Assembly (NCBI GenBank): GCA_963576785.1
Contig: OY756145.1
Span: 1,798,001 to 1,862,000 of the forward strand
Reading direction: 5' to 3'
Length of the DNA: 64,000 nucleotides
From: Chlorophyllum brunneum
Taxonomy: Eukaryota > Basidiomycota > Agaricomycetes > Agaricales > Agaricaceae
Positions 1-11,700 of the stretch are shown here, piece after piece (position 1 is the stretch's first letter; the number at the start of each line of letters is the position of its first letter). A model generated the notes under the pieces. It did no database searches and was not told the origin of the DNA. It saw only the letters and a list, made by a program, of their open reading frames with translations. The position numbers and the translations under genes were made by a program.

Positions 1-730
1 CTGTGTCATACTACGATTAACCCACCGCATTCATCTAGGCCTACTCCACCGTTGGAACGCCAGACTATGTAAGTACACTCAGCCATTGTTAGTGACATAT
101 ATACTAATGTATCGACGGCTATACAGATCGCACCTGAAGTCTTCATGATGAAAGGTTACGGTAAAGAGTGCGACTGGTGGTCATTAGGTGCCATCTTCTT
201 CGAGTGTCTCGTGGGCTATGCCCCGTTCTGCTCTGACAACCCTGGAGATACTTACAAGAAAATCATCGATTGGCCTAACTATCTTTATTTCCCTGAAGAA
301 GTTTATATCTCAAGAGAAGGTGAAGATTTGATTCGCAGGTACGCCCTAACCTCTAACTATTTTTGGCTTCAGACTGAGCTTTACTCTGCTATGTCACAGT
401 ATGATGACTTGGGCTGAATCGCGCTTGAACGCGAACCAAATCAAAGCTCACCCATTCTTCTATGGCGCGGACTGGGCCACACTCCGCCAAATTGAACCTC
501 CATTTGTCCCTCGCCTTCAATCTATGACGGACACGTCGTACTTCCCGACAGATGATCTGGGTAACATGCCTGATCATCTCGAAAAGGTGGAAGGTGTTGG
601 AGCCGAAAAGGATTTGGCATTCTTAGGGTTTGTACTCTATCATCTCTTCTTTTCACTGTCACCGATGATGTCTTCGTGTTCCAGCTTTACCTTCAAACGT
701 TTCACTGGCGGTAATCACCCTTCTGGTTAA
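1..730 (+). CDS. NDR-family (Cbk1/Cot1/Orb6-like) Ser/Thr kinase, C-terminal part
   Basis: The gene enters from the left edge; only the last 171 codons are present. Exons are 39-68, 127-338, 400-627 and 685-730, with canonical introns between, and bases 1-38 are the end of an upstream intron. The visible protein starts in the activation segment (AYSTVGTPDYIAPEV), continues through the C-lobe (DWWSLGAIFFE) and ends in the AGC tail with FPTDDL and the hydrophobic motif FLGFTFKRF, which only reads through if intron 628-684 is removed. FPTDDL plus this motif separates the Cbk1/Cot1/Orb6 class from Dbf2/Sid2. Family knowledge: these kinases work with Mob2 and a Hippo-like upstream kinase to control polarised growth and cell separation. 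The stretch RLNANQIKAHPFF is shorter than the usual RLG-rich loop. The catalytic loop lies outside the window. Confidence 0.9.
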
Positions 731-1252
731 GTCTGGTCACCCACTAACAATATGCTATAATTGACCATGGATCTGGAGTAATTGAGTATAATTTCGGAGT
801 GTGTCTGATACCTGTGTTGTCTCTTTCTCTGCTGTTATTGTTGTCGCTAATTGTCAATTTGGAATCGGAAGAATACAAGCTGATACCATCCCACTGTCGA
901 AAAACTCACACGGGCATGACAACGACTGAAAAATCCAAACAGAATTCTCGATCCTCGATCTTAGACTTTCGAGAGTGTTCCCAAAACAAAGAGAACAAGA
1001 AAACGGAGTGTACGGATCGCGCCGGACCGGTAAAGAATACCTGTGACCTTGTCGTCAAGGTCCTCTCAAACGGCTAAACTCATTCCTACTTTTTCCTTGA
1101 CTGCTTGGTAATCCATCCATCCACAGTTAGCTATCGAAGTGATATAAACGACAATCACCGTCACATCGCACAGAACGCTACCCCTACCTCCTTGACCCCT
1201 TTTCGAACACACCCCTAGTCCAAATTAACAACAGCAACACAACTTCCTAGTC
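731..1252. other. intergenic: 3' end of kinase and dehydrogenase promoter
   Basis: No gene is supported. The part nearest the dehydrogenase start is C/T- and CA-rich, as is common for basidiomycete leaders. A short open frame at 799-1077 looks like chance. Confidence 0.5.
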
Positions 1253-2797
1253 ATGGCCACCGCAGTAGTCGAAACAGGCAGCCCCGAAATCTATAATCCT
1301 CGCAAGATCCTGGATCATCCAGATTTCAAGATTTTACAAAAGGGGGAGAAGCCAGAGCCTGGTGCTAATATTGCGGCTTTCTACAACCCTACCCATCAGA
1401 TTCATCTTGTGCAGAAGCCGAAGCCGAAGCCTGGGCCTGGACAAGTGCTAGTCCATGTGCGCGCCAGCGGCATTTGTGGGTGCGTTTTCATTGTTTTATG
1501 TTGCTCTTGAAATACGGTGTGTTGCCTAATACTTGCTTTGCATTTGTAGGAGTGACGTACATTTTTGGAAACATGGGAGAATTGGTGATTCTATGGTCGT
1601 CTCTGACGAGGCGAGTGTTATCAATTTGCTTATCGCTTGGTGGTATTTACGCTAAGGTAATATTTTGGTATTTAGTGTGGTTCCGGGCATGAAAGTGCTG
1701 GCGAAGTAGTTGAAGTTGGCGAGGGTGTCACGCAATGGAAGCCTGGAGACAGAGTTGCGATTGAAGTTGGTGTCCCATGCTCTCAGCCCGCTTGTGATCC
1801 TTGTAGAACTGGGAGGTACAATGGATGTCCTGACGTTGTGTTCTTCTCTACTCCACCCTATCATGGTTCGTCCGGCTTCTCTGCGATCCGGTACAGATGT
1901 TCTTGAGCTATGTGACCTTATCTCCCAGGTACTTTGACACGGTGGCATTTACACCCCGCACAATGGCTTCACCGCCTCCCAGATAACGTCTCCTTCGAGG
2001 AAGGCTCTCTTTGTGAACCGCTAGCTGTCGCCTTGGCCGGGATCGAACGTGCGGGTCTACGTCTTGGTGATCCACTTCTCATCTGGTATGTTCTATTTCT
2101 CAACATCGCATGGCCTCATACATTTATCCACGTAACCAGTGGTGCTGGTCCAATCGGCCTGGTCTCTCTCCTCTCCGCCCGCGCAGCAGGGGCTGAGCCC
2201 ATCGTTATTACTGATCTGGTTCAATCTCGGTTGGATTTCGCCAAGAAACTAGTCCCAGGAGTGCGCACAGTACTCATCAAGAAGGGGGCGACACCCAAGG
2301 AACAAGCCGAAGAGATCAAACAAGCTGCGGGTTGCCCCTTAAAATTCACATTGGAGTGCACTGGTATGGAGAGCAGTATACACACTGCCGTTCATGTGTG
2401 TATTTGTTCGTTGTTTAAGCGGCCAATTTTTTGACGAGGTCTTGCGCGGTTTTCATCAACAGTCGGTGCAGTTCGGTGGGAATGTATTTATCATTGGTGT
2501 AGGGAAGAATGAACAAGTGGTATGTTATTTTTGGTAATGAAACATATGAAAGACATACTTATGCGAAGCCACTCGACCTAGTTCCCGTTCATGCACCTCA
2601 GCGTCAATGAAATTGACATCAAGTTCCTCTACCGTTATGCCAACCAGTATCCCAAGGCGATCCGCCTGATCTCTGCAGGACTCGTTAACGTCAAACCACT
2701 CGTCACTCACCGCTTCACACTCGAAAATGCCATCGACGCCTTCTACGTAGCAGCTGATCCAGCCCAGGGTGCAATCAAGGTGCAGATCCAGGATTAA
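1253..2797 (+). CDS. zinc-dependent polyol dehydrogenase (L-arabinitol/xylitol/sorbitol dehydrogenase family)
   Basis: Medium-chain dehydrogenase that oxidises a polyol to a ketose with NAD(P)+, as in the fungal pentose pathway; the exact substrate cannot be read from sequence. Seven exons (1253-1479, 1550-1610, 1676-1865, 1929-2085, 2140-2395, 2463-2519, 2582-2797) sum to 1,164 nt, giving 387 residues, a normal family length. Visible motifs are the catalytic zinc site ([14 protein letters not shown], then GHESAGE), a Cys-rich structural zinc loop ([19 protein letters not shown]), and the Rossmann motif [12 protein letters not shown]. The intron at 1611-1675 starts with GC rather than GT, and no GT donor there keeps the frame. 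It is cytosolic by lack of any signal. L-arabinitol 4-dehydrogenase is my first guess, xylitol dehydrogenase the second. Confidence 0.88.
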
Positions 2798-3130
2798 AGA
2801 GAGACAAAGTCCGTTTTATTTGTATTTCTTCAACGTCTGCATCTTCTCCAAGAAACGATAAATGGAATCGAACTGTATAAGAAAGATCATGTTTTCATAA
2901 AACCGCACTATTATAAGTGAAAAATGAAAGATTGAAAACCCGCATTTGCATACGCATGATTACTGCTACAGTACATATCATATTCTCTTCTCTCGAAGCA
3001 CCAGGTCCGACAGCGTACATACACACAAATCGAGTTCAGAGCGAAAAGCGAAGATGAAGGAAAAGGCAAATAATGATATTACCTCGACGAAACCCCCCCA
3101 ACAATCCTAGAAAACTCAGAACCGGTTCGA
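2798..3130. other. intergenic between convergent 3' ends
   Basis: Tail-to-tail gap between the dehydrogenase and the BYE1-like gene. It is AT-rich up to about 3050, as expected for two 3' UTRs, and has a C8 run near 3089. No gene is seen. Confidence 0.5.
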
Positions 3131-6100
3131 TCACCAACGGCGGCTGGGACTCCCATTCCCATCATCGCCCCTCTGTTTTCTCGGCCAGCCAGAATCGACA
3201 GGTCGATGCGGTGCGTTTCCCCCTCCCGAACCACCGCGGTGCTTTCCGCGTCCTCGATACTGCCTGCCATCTCGACCACCACCAGATCCACCACGCCAAC
3301 CACCACGGTCTCGGTCACGATCACCACCCCGTCCACCGACATGTGGCGATGAATACGAATCTCGGCGATCGTGATCGATTGGACTATGTTGTGGCGGAGG
3401 GAGCGAATGTGAATGTGGTGGTGAGAGTCCATATCCTGAGGGAGGATGGTACCCTCCGTGAGGTGGGGGACCTGGGGGCATAGGGAAACCAGGCCACTGT
3501 TGGGCTGGGGGGGCAGGAAGATGTGGAGCGGATGATGCACCGTGAGGAGGTTGTCCTGGTATTGGGGCCTGCTGTGGAGCTCCGGGAAGTCCACTTATAG
3601 TTGGTATATTGAGTGGGAATGGGAGGTTGGTGGTCGACAATGTGCGCAATATATTCTGAATTTGGTCTTGAGTCAGGGAGGCTACTTCTACTGCGAGCGC
3701 AGACGGATTGACTTGTGGCGGTATACCGGGCTGCGGTGGCGTGAGGGCCGCTCCAGGAGGCTGCGGAACTTTAGATGGAGGAAGGACGGGTGGAGATTGA
3801 GATGAAGAGGCTGCAAGGTGAGGTGGTAGGGTCGGCATGTTGGGGACAGCAGGGATTGGTGCCGGTGCCGCTGGTGTTGATGTATGAGGAGCAGAGGCTG
3901 GGGTGGCTGAAGGGGGTTGAGGGGGAGAGCTGCTGAGTTTTCCCCTTCCTAGGATCCATATTCCAATCATGAAATCTACTCTCCTGGTTTTTGGAACTTT
4001 GAGTTCGTCCAGAAGTTCGATATACTCTGGTAATGGTTCACTTGAAAGAAGGGGTATAAGATAAAGTTCACGTCCAGGACACCATTCCTTTGGTCGTTGA
4101 CCCCAAGGGAAGATAAGTCCATGGCGGCTGAAAAGGCGCACAAGTCAGTGACATGGACAAAATTGTTATATCAGAAGACTTACTCCCTCGACTTGAGATA
4201 ACTAGTTAATGCACTAAAATCGGCTTTTGATTCCTCGGCTACTGGGGAGAACGCGACGGCGATCAACTCCTTGGCAGGGTTCAACCGAACTTGGGTTAAA
4301 AATTCTGAAGAGCTCTGTGTGGCCACACGCCCGTCAATCCTCATATCCTCCGAAGGAAACAGTGTCTTCCACCACGGGGACTGATGGTCAAGGGTCCGTC
4401 CACCAATCTGTCGGGCACAGACAGTTGTTGATTGAGGTGCCGCCGAATCAAGCGGCATGTGAATCTATAAAAATAAGAATCAGCCGACTAGTTAATAAAC
4501 CCTATCCATTGTTAAACGCACCCTGCCTGTCCAACAATGCGGCAAGGCTTCAAATACGGCTTCAGGGTCTCGGGCAATAGGGGACTCGGCTTCGGTTGAT
4601 CCCGCTGCAGCGGAACGGCCAACAACATCTTCATCCTTCTCCTCCAAAAACATATCAAAGTCATCATCATTCGCAACTTCCATTCTTTCAGGTTCCATCA
4701 CGCCCAAGTTCTTCATCGTGCTTCCGCCGACTACAGAGCCGGCCACCACACTGTTCCCACTAGCCCTCTTCGTCAAGTCCTTGCCCGCATCCAGATTAGA
4801 GGTGGAATGACTCGGGGATTTTGGTGTTCGGGAGATATCATCATCCTTTGGACCACTCCAGAGTGAATTCAAATCAAACGAGAGTCCGCGCGGACGTGTA
4901 TTTGAGAATGGTGAGACACCGACAGGTGCTGTCGGACTGGTCGGGGAAGCAGTAAGCTGTCCCAGCCCAGAGACCGTGTGGTGCACACCAGGAGTCTTAT
5001 CAGAGACACTCCCGTCTGGTTCGATAGGCTGATCCAGGGCCGGCGGAGGCTCAACGACCGAGCTCAATCCAGCATCCCCACTCCCAGGCCCGCTAAGCCC
5101 GCCGCCATCCTGTTCCGTCCCATCTTCATCTATATTAATCAAGTCCGCAAGATTGAGCTCCGGTTCCGGAGGACCAGCCATTTCCACATCAGGAATCGTA
5201 TGTGTGAATAAGGGACGGATTGACGGATTGAGTATATCATCTCCTATTCCTTGCTGTTGAAGGACATGTGCGGGTACCGGAGGCGGGGCGCCCCATGCTG
5301 TTGGATTAGTGGTGTCCGTAATGGGACTGTGACTCGGCACGACGGGGGATTCCGGCGGAAGACTCAGAGATTGCGTTCGCTGCCGTTGTTTTTCAACAGC
5401 TTTCAACCTCTCCTTCCTCTCGCGCTCCCTCCTCTCTTCTTCCTCTTGTTCACGCTCTCTCTGCCGCTCAACCTCCCTGGCACGTGCGAGTTCCCCATTG
5501 ACATCTTCGATGTCTTGTAAACCTTTGTGTGTGATTTTTGCGCGTGGTACGACGGGCTTCTGCAGGATAGTCTGTTCCAAAGATTCCTTTTCTGCGATCT
5601 TGATGTGTTGTTTTGTTTCCTCGTCTGCGAGATCAGTCGAAGACATCAAGGATATTTCTTTTGGTGTGATATTTCCATTGATAATACGCTGGTGAATGAC
5701 CGTCCTATCAAGTTTGCTTAAATTGAACTGGAGCATACGGAAACGGTCCCTAGAGAAGAATAAAAAAATCAATTTCAAAGGTAATTCGTGAGATAGGCAT
5801 GAAAACCGTACTTGTATTTTCCGGCAGCATGTGGCGCACCACTTTTATCTGGCTCTGAGTAGATATCAAACACACACTGCTCAAGTTCAGCAGTGAAACG
5901 TTTGCTTGCATTCGTCAATGCGTCCTTCTCTTCCTCGGTCATGTCTTCCAGCCTTTTCGGGACAATTCCGCCGTTAAGCTTTTCTTGAACTTGGCCATCT
6001 GTGTCTTGACCTTCCACCTTCATGAGAGCGTCATTGCGAACATGAGGGTACCTGAGGAACACCTCCCGAAAGACATCTTCCAACTTTCCAAGACAATACT

Positions 6101-7724
6101 TCCGCACTGGGTCGTCTATAACAGTTTCTGATCTCTTACGTTTCGCTGGGGTCTGGGATGACTCCGCTGTACTTGATTTACGTTTGAGGCGAGACTTCGC
6201 AGAAGGTACCACTGGGGAAACGGGAGTATGAGACCTCGAGAGCTTACGATGTTTTGTTTTTCGCTTGCGTGTAGTCGTTTCTTCCCCTGATGAGGAATCG
6301 GACTCAGAGCCTGAGGGTGAACGGTGGCGTAAGCGGCGCTGCAAAAAAATGATTTAGGATATAGTCCCTGACGGAAGAGAATAAGAAATTGAAGCTACCT
6401 TGCCCCTGGTTTTTGTACCTTTACTTTCTTCATCTGCGACATAATCGTCTTCGCTTCCAGGGTCGTTTGATTCTTCTGAAGGAGATTGTGGTGGAAGTAG
6501 TGGAGGAGCAGGTGAAGATAAAGACATATCGTTCGATACTGTCACTTTCGGCTTCTTCGACTTTTGAGCGCCAGTAGTTGGTGCAACAGTCTCCACATCG
6601 CTGCCACAATCGTCCAGCGCTTCAGGACCTTCCCATATCACTAGAAAAATAAAAAAAGCGTCAGTCAACAGTCCACATGGATATGGATAGATAAAGAAAC
6701 AGAGGAAAGGGGGTGTCCGTTGTATAGTACGGAGAATCAGCAATTTCTTTCATGTGTAACTTTCGCCATTTGCAGTTGAAATCTATGATACTCAGAATAG
6801 AGTTACGCTACTCAAGGACCGATGGTCTGGTCTCAAGCGGCATGAGGCATATGCGAGACGCCTCGGCGCTAAAAGACACAAGACACGCCAGTACTTCACC
6901 TACCCCTGTAGACCACAGTACATCAACGTGGAACGGGCATTGGGAAGGGTATGGGTAATCAAGAGATACCAAGATACCACACTATTCGTAGCTCAGGCTG
7001 ATACGCATTCCCCAAGACCCCATCGCTATACTGATGGGAGCAGGGTGGGATAGGCGGTGATAATGGCGAAAGTTACACAGCAATGACGGTTCAATATGAG
7101 AACAGATTTCGGATTGTGAAATTGCTTTTTCTCTCTGGGTACTGGACATACGGGATACGAAAAAAGGGCGCCGGGGAATCGTGTGTGTACTCACTAGCTG
7201 ATTTGCGGCCAGTAGACAGGGTACAGGGAGAGCATATATATACATCTGTTGGGAGAAAGGAGTGTTAAGAACCGGCGACGGCAAGAAGATGAAACATGAC
7301 TCACTTATTTCCTCTGCTTCGCGTTCGCTCAGATCGACACAGATGAAGTGGTACCTAGGTATAGGGGTGAGGAAAGGAGCAAGGATAGACGGACACGTCA
7401 TACGCACCATAATTTGCACTCGGCACACCGAATCATTGGCGAGCCATCGTCTCCTTTGGTGCATGTGCAATACGCAGTCTTGGGAGTCTTCGATCTTGCT
7501 TTTTTGGCGGCAGGGGGCTTTGTGGACGCGGTGGTGGCCCTGATGTTTTCTTTCTCTGACGGATCGGTAGTCTCTTGCTTGACGGGAATAGTAGTTGCGG
7601 TGGTCTTGCGGGTGGAATGAGGCTTGGTCTTCGGAGTTGGTTGAGAAGAAGTCTGGGGAGCTGTGGCGGAAGAGGCGGCTGCTGCAGCCGCAGTGGCAGC
7701 TCGTGTGCGTGCACGGGTGCTCAT
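3131..7724 (-). CDS. BYE1: Bye1-like transcription elongation factor: PHD finger, TFIIS central domain, SPOC domain
   Basis: The multi-exon gene starts at 7724 (MSTRARTRAA) and ends at 3131. Domains in order: an Ala/Thr/Lys-rich head; a PHD finger spread over three exons (YCTCTKGDDGSPMIRCAECKLW, YHFICVDLSEREAEEI, NVYICSPC); an acidic/basic linker beginning MIWEGPEALDDCGSD; a TFIIS central domain (KYCLGKLEDVF to FRMLQFNLSKLDRTVIHQRI, then ISLMSSTDLADEE); a charged coiled segment rich in RERE; a SPOC domain (CWTGRVRLTMD to LYLIPLLSSEPLPEYIELLDELKVP); and a long Pro/Gly/Arg tail with GGRGGDRDRDRGGWRGG. This is the order of yeast Bye1 and metazoan PHF3/DIDO, which bind RNA polymerase II and methylated H3K4. 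One intron (6641-7194) is about 554 nt, ten times the local norm, and holds an inverted repeat. The PHD to WEGPEA junction is as in the family. Confidence 0.85.
6753..7079. repeat. 18-bp perfect inverted repeat bounding 327 bp inside a BYE1 intron
   Basis: TGTGTAACTTTCGCCATT at 6753-6770 is exactly repeated as its reverse complement at 7062-7079. Both arms lie in the long intron of the BYE1-like gene. A 7-mer CAGCAAT occurs just outside the left arm (6738-6744) and overlaps the end of the right arm (7078-7084), but the spacing is not that of a clean target-site duplication. It could be a small non-autonomous DNA element (MITE-like) or a chance stem. There is no coding capacity inside. Confidence 0.55.
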
Positions 7725-8745
7725 GCCAAAGTTCCTGTAGTCAGTTCGGAGCGAAAGTCGTTATCAGAAGTGCAGTCTTGTCAGAGAAAATCCTGGATCA
7801 TCGAGACGAGGCTGCTGACTAACTGCTTGTGAGTTGGCGGGACAACTTTCCCATCACGTGGGTGCGCACAGACAGCTTCTCCGGATGGATCCGCGCAAGG
7901 ACCGAGGGCCGCCGTGCTTTGGGTCCTTGGAGCGAATCAAGCGCACTTCGATGCCCACGCCGTCCGTTTTTCGCCCCGCCACATGCACGGGGGTCGTATG
8001 ATACGCTCCTCTGACAGTGGTCTGGCCATCTTCTGGCGATATCGGAATCATAAATAGGCTTCTGTGTGATATTTCGAGAATTGCCGTCTGACGGAGGTTC
8101 TGACGTCTTTTATGCTATCATCACCCGATCGATGACTGTCACCGACACGGAGGCTAATATCATTGTGATGATCACGGCTGAGCTACGCGACGATCCCATC
8201 GCTGAAAGCAACGAAGTAAAGTATATGAATACATGGAGTAAGCTCCTGGATATCAAGGAGGGTCTAGTGGCTGGGCAGCAAGAGAGAACAAGGAGACGTT
8301 TTTGTGACGTCCGCGTCGTGGATTTCCCCTTGGAGCAGGCGTCGAGGACAGATATAGGCCTGTGCTCCCAAAGAGGTTGTGGTGTGGGACAGGGGCAAGG
8401 GAAGCAGCGAAAGCGGCGAGCTTCCGGCACGGACTGGTCGCTGGTGACAGGATATGGAAATGTCGGTCATGGATGACAGAGACTAGGATGTTCCAAGTCC
8501 AACAGCACCCCTAGAATACGCTCGCCCCGGTCCTGGATGCCCCCCGCTGCCCCCCGCTGCACTCGCCCGCCGCTGTTGTGATTTCTCGGCTAAAGTATGT
8601 CCTATTTTCCCATCACCTCTGATACCGTTGTCGCTTCTGACTTCTATCAAACACGCGGGCAATTAACTTACTCTCTTCTCCTCTCCTCCTCTAGCTTCCT
8701 CCTCTTTCCCGTCGTTCCCAACGACACTCACGACCCCCACCGTCG
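7725..8745. other. divergent promoter region, BYE1 / SepH-like kinase
   Basis: About 1 kb between two divergent starts. Open frames on both strands (for example 8066-8476 plus) have no recognisable motif and probably arise from local GC content. A 10-bp unit GCCCCCCGCT is tandemly doubled at 8539-8558. CT-rich tracts at 8675-8710 precede the kinase start. Confidence 0.5.
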
Positions 8746-11700
8746 ATGGCCGCGGCCCCCGCCGTCCTCCCATCCACCAAGTCATCCCCAACATCCAGTT
8801 TTAATATGATATCCCACCAACGCATCAATCCCCACATCCCACCATTGCCATCACACTCATCAGCATCACCTCCCCTAGTCCAAGATAGCTCGTCCCGGGC
8901 ATTCAACCGTCTTGCTTCACTCAAACAGAGCATCCGCACCGCAACTCGCTCCAAGAAGCCATCTGCCCCAGAGCTTGATGACTTTGCAACAGTGACTGCA
9001 AAGACTGTGAAGGGCAAGGGCAAGGAGAGGGCTACGGTAGAAGAGATGCCAAAGGAGAAGATGAACGTGTTCGGGAAATTGGGCACCACCTTCCGCCGCA
9101 CTCGCAGAGATTCCCTTACAACTTCTACCCCGCAGGATAATTCCACAAAGAACGGGGGGAGAGTTGCAGGAAATACCAGTTATACTGCTCCATCTTTAAG
9201 AGGGGCGTCTTTATCGTCGCCTGCCCTCCATCTCTCATCACAGGCCCTTCCATCACCAAAGTCACGGCCTTCCGTGCCTGCTTCTTCTTCTTCGAGTGCG
9301 GCGGCACTGGTGTCCCCCACGCGGGAACGCACAAGGCGATCCAGCCTGCAACCACAGCGTCTAGAAATCAGCAGTCCTGTTCTTGCAGCCTCCAGGAGAG
9401 AACGGCATCCCCCAGGCCCAACCCGTCATCGCATAACTAAATCAAATCCTCCAGATCTCTCCAACTTTGCACCCGCCCCCAGCACTCCCCACAGAAATTC
9501 CTCTCGCACCCGTGATACCCAAAGTCCCCGTCCCTCCATGGAGACAGACAGTCCACCAGATACCCCAACCCCGACCCCTTCTAATCGAGGCAGACTCGTG
9601 CGCTCGCCCACCCTGCGTCCAGCCGCCGTTCATCCGGAGCTTTCCAGTCCCAGAACTGCCCGTCCCACCAGTCCACTCAGAACACGATCCCCACCCCATC
9701 CACGTGTCGTAACTCCAACTAATAGGGGCTTGATCTCCAGTTCCGTAACGCACTTACCTTCCAGTCCCTCCCCCACCACCCGACGACCCTCTATCGATGT
9801 CCCTCGCCGTCCTTCCATCGACTCCCCACGCCGTCCCTCAATTGACTCTCCACGTCGACCGTCAATCGACTCACCTCGCCGAGTCTCCGGAGAAACGCCG
9901 CGTCGCTCTTCGCGAGACTCCCCGGTGGATTACCGTGCAGAATCTCCGACACCTGTCCGTCCCCGCGCCACCTCCCCTCACCAAAGGTCCTATATCCAGA
10001 ATCGTCACTATAACATTTCATCAGCATCTCTAATATCACCACCCTACAACCCTGAGTATCGTGAGCGCGTTCGGAATGCGGCGTCCATGCTCTGCAAGGA
10101 AATGGTTCGCCCACCATCACACATGAATAAATCAGAGCAAATGAAACGGGACTGGGAGGCTGTTGAGATACGGATGCAGCCTTTGGCAAGGTTGGAGCGA
10201 GTGTGGGGAATGAGCAGTATTAGCTCTGCGAGTAATCTAAATGTATCAACTTCCGGTATGAGCCCCAGTGGCTTGAGTGCTGCGGGAGAAGAGAGGGAGA
10301 GGCGTGCGTTCTGCGAAGCACTGCGGGATGGCTTCGTTCTGTGCCAGTGAGTATTATATATCCTCTGCCATTCCTTCCCTCGCCTTTGTTACCCTTACCC
10401 ATTCATTATATGCTAACTCTCCACCCCTCCCCAGGCTCATGAATAAACTTCGTGGAGGGAATGCCGTTCGTCCCGACCCTCGTGAGGATGGCTTGGTTAA
10501 GACATCCAACGTCACCCGATTCCTCGCAGCGTGTGCCTCTTACGGTCTAGGGAGTGAAGATTTATTTCAACACGATGATTTGATCGAGGCTACGAGCGAG
10601 TCCCTTGCCCGCGTCGCGCATACCATTATTACTCTCATCCAGTTTGTCGAAACACCCGCTCCATCGCGTATCAAATGGATCAAAGGCGCTTCTCATCCAA
10701 TAAGCCCATCACCATCAACATCACCAACAGCCTCGAGTATAGCAGGGCCGTATATGAAAGGTTCGATAGGCAGAGCGTCGGCATCAACGCCTAACCTGCT
10801 ACCCCTGCCTACATCCCCGACTTCCCCTCCACGAAAGAGGTATAGTCCGCCAGCTGGATTACCGCCCGTACGTTCGGATAGTTCCGAGGAAGGCCACAGT
10901 AGCTCCACACCGAAGCTACGCTCAATGCGTAATTTGACAAGTAATAACAGTCATATCAGCGTCAACCTTATCGACGCATCGGATTCGGAAGTGACGATCG
11001 ACAGGGAGACGGAAGGAGAGCAAGAACAGGAACCCGAGGATGAGGCGAGAGGAGAGGTTGCGGGAACAGTAGTGGAGGTGAAGCCTGTGCCTGTACCCCC
11101 GTTGCTCAAACCACCACCCAGGTCACCACTCCGCGCTCGATCTGCAAAACAGAGCCAGGAACGTGATGATGGAGGTATTTCTGCGTGGGCCAAGAGAGCT
11201 GCCTCTCCTTCAACGTCACCTCCCACTTCAAGAATCCCCTCCGGATCCCCATCTCCACCTCGACACGGTCTCTCTCGCGTGAACTCGATGGCGGCAGAGT
11301 CAACAAGGGCATCAATTGGGAATGCATCATTTTTGGAGTCTCCAGTTGGTGTTAGTCCACCTCGTGAGTATAACTATGCTCGCCAGTCTGTTGCGTCCAC
11401 CGCAGTGACGGATACCACTGTGACTACTCAAGTGTCGAGTATTCTTGATAATCATCCTGGCCTTGGTCACGTAGGGTATGGTGGTGGGAGTGGTAATAAC
11501 AGCAAGTTTGGAACGATCAGGACCGTCACGACGGATTTAACTTCCGAGATTCCTTCGGTCGGAAAGGCAGATGGGACTGGTATTATGGAGGAGCTGACAA
11601 ATGGGAGTGGGAAAATGGATTCATCGTCGCCGTTGGGAGCACCCACGCCGCCGCCGAAGGGGTTAAGAGAGCGGAGGCCGAGTGGGGCGCATGGACATAT

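Noticed and set aside
8066..8476. Open frames on both strands in the BYE1/kinase promoter
   Set aside because: Overlapping frames on both strands with no motif; typical of local composition.
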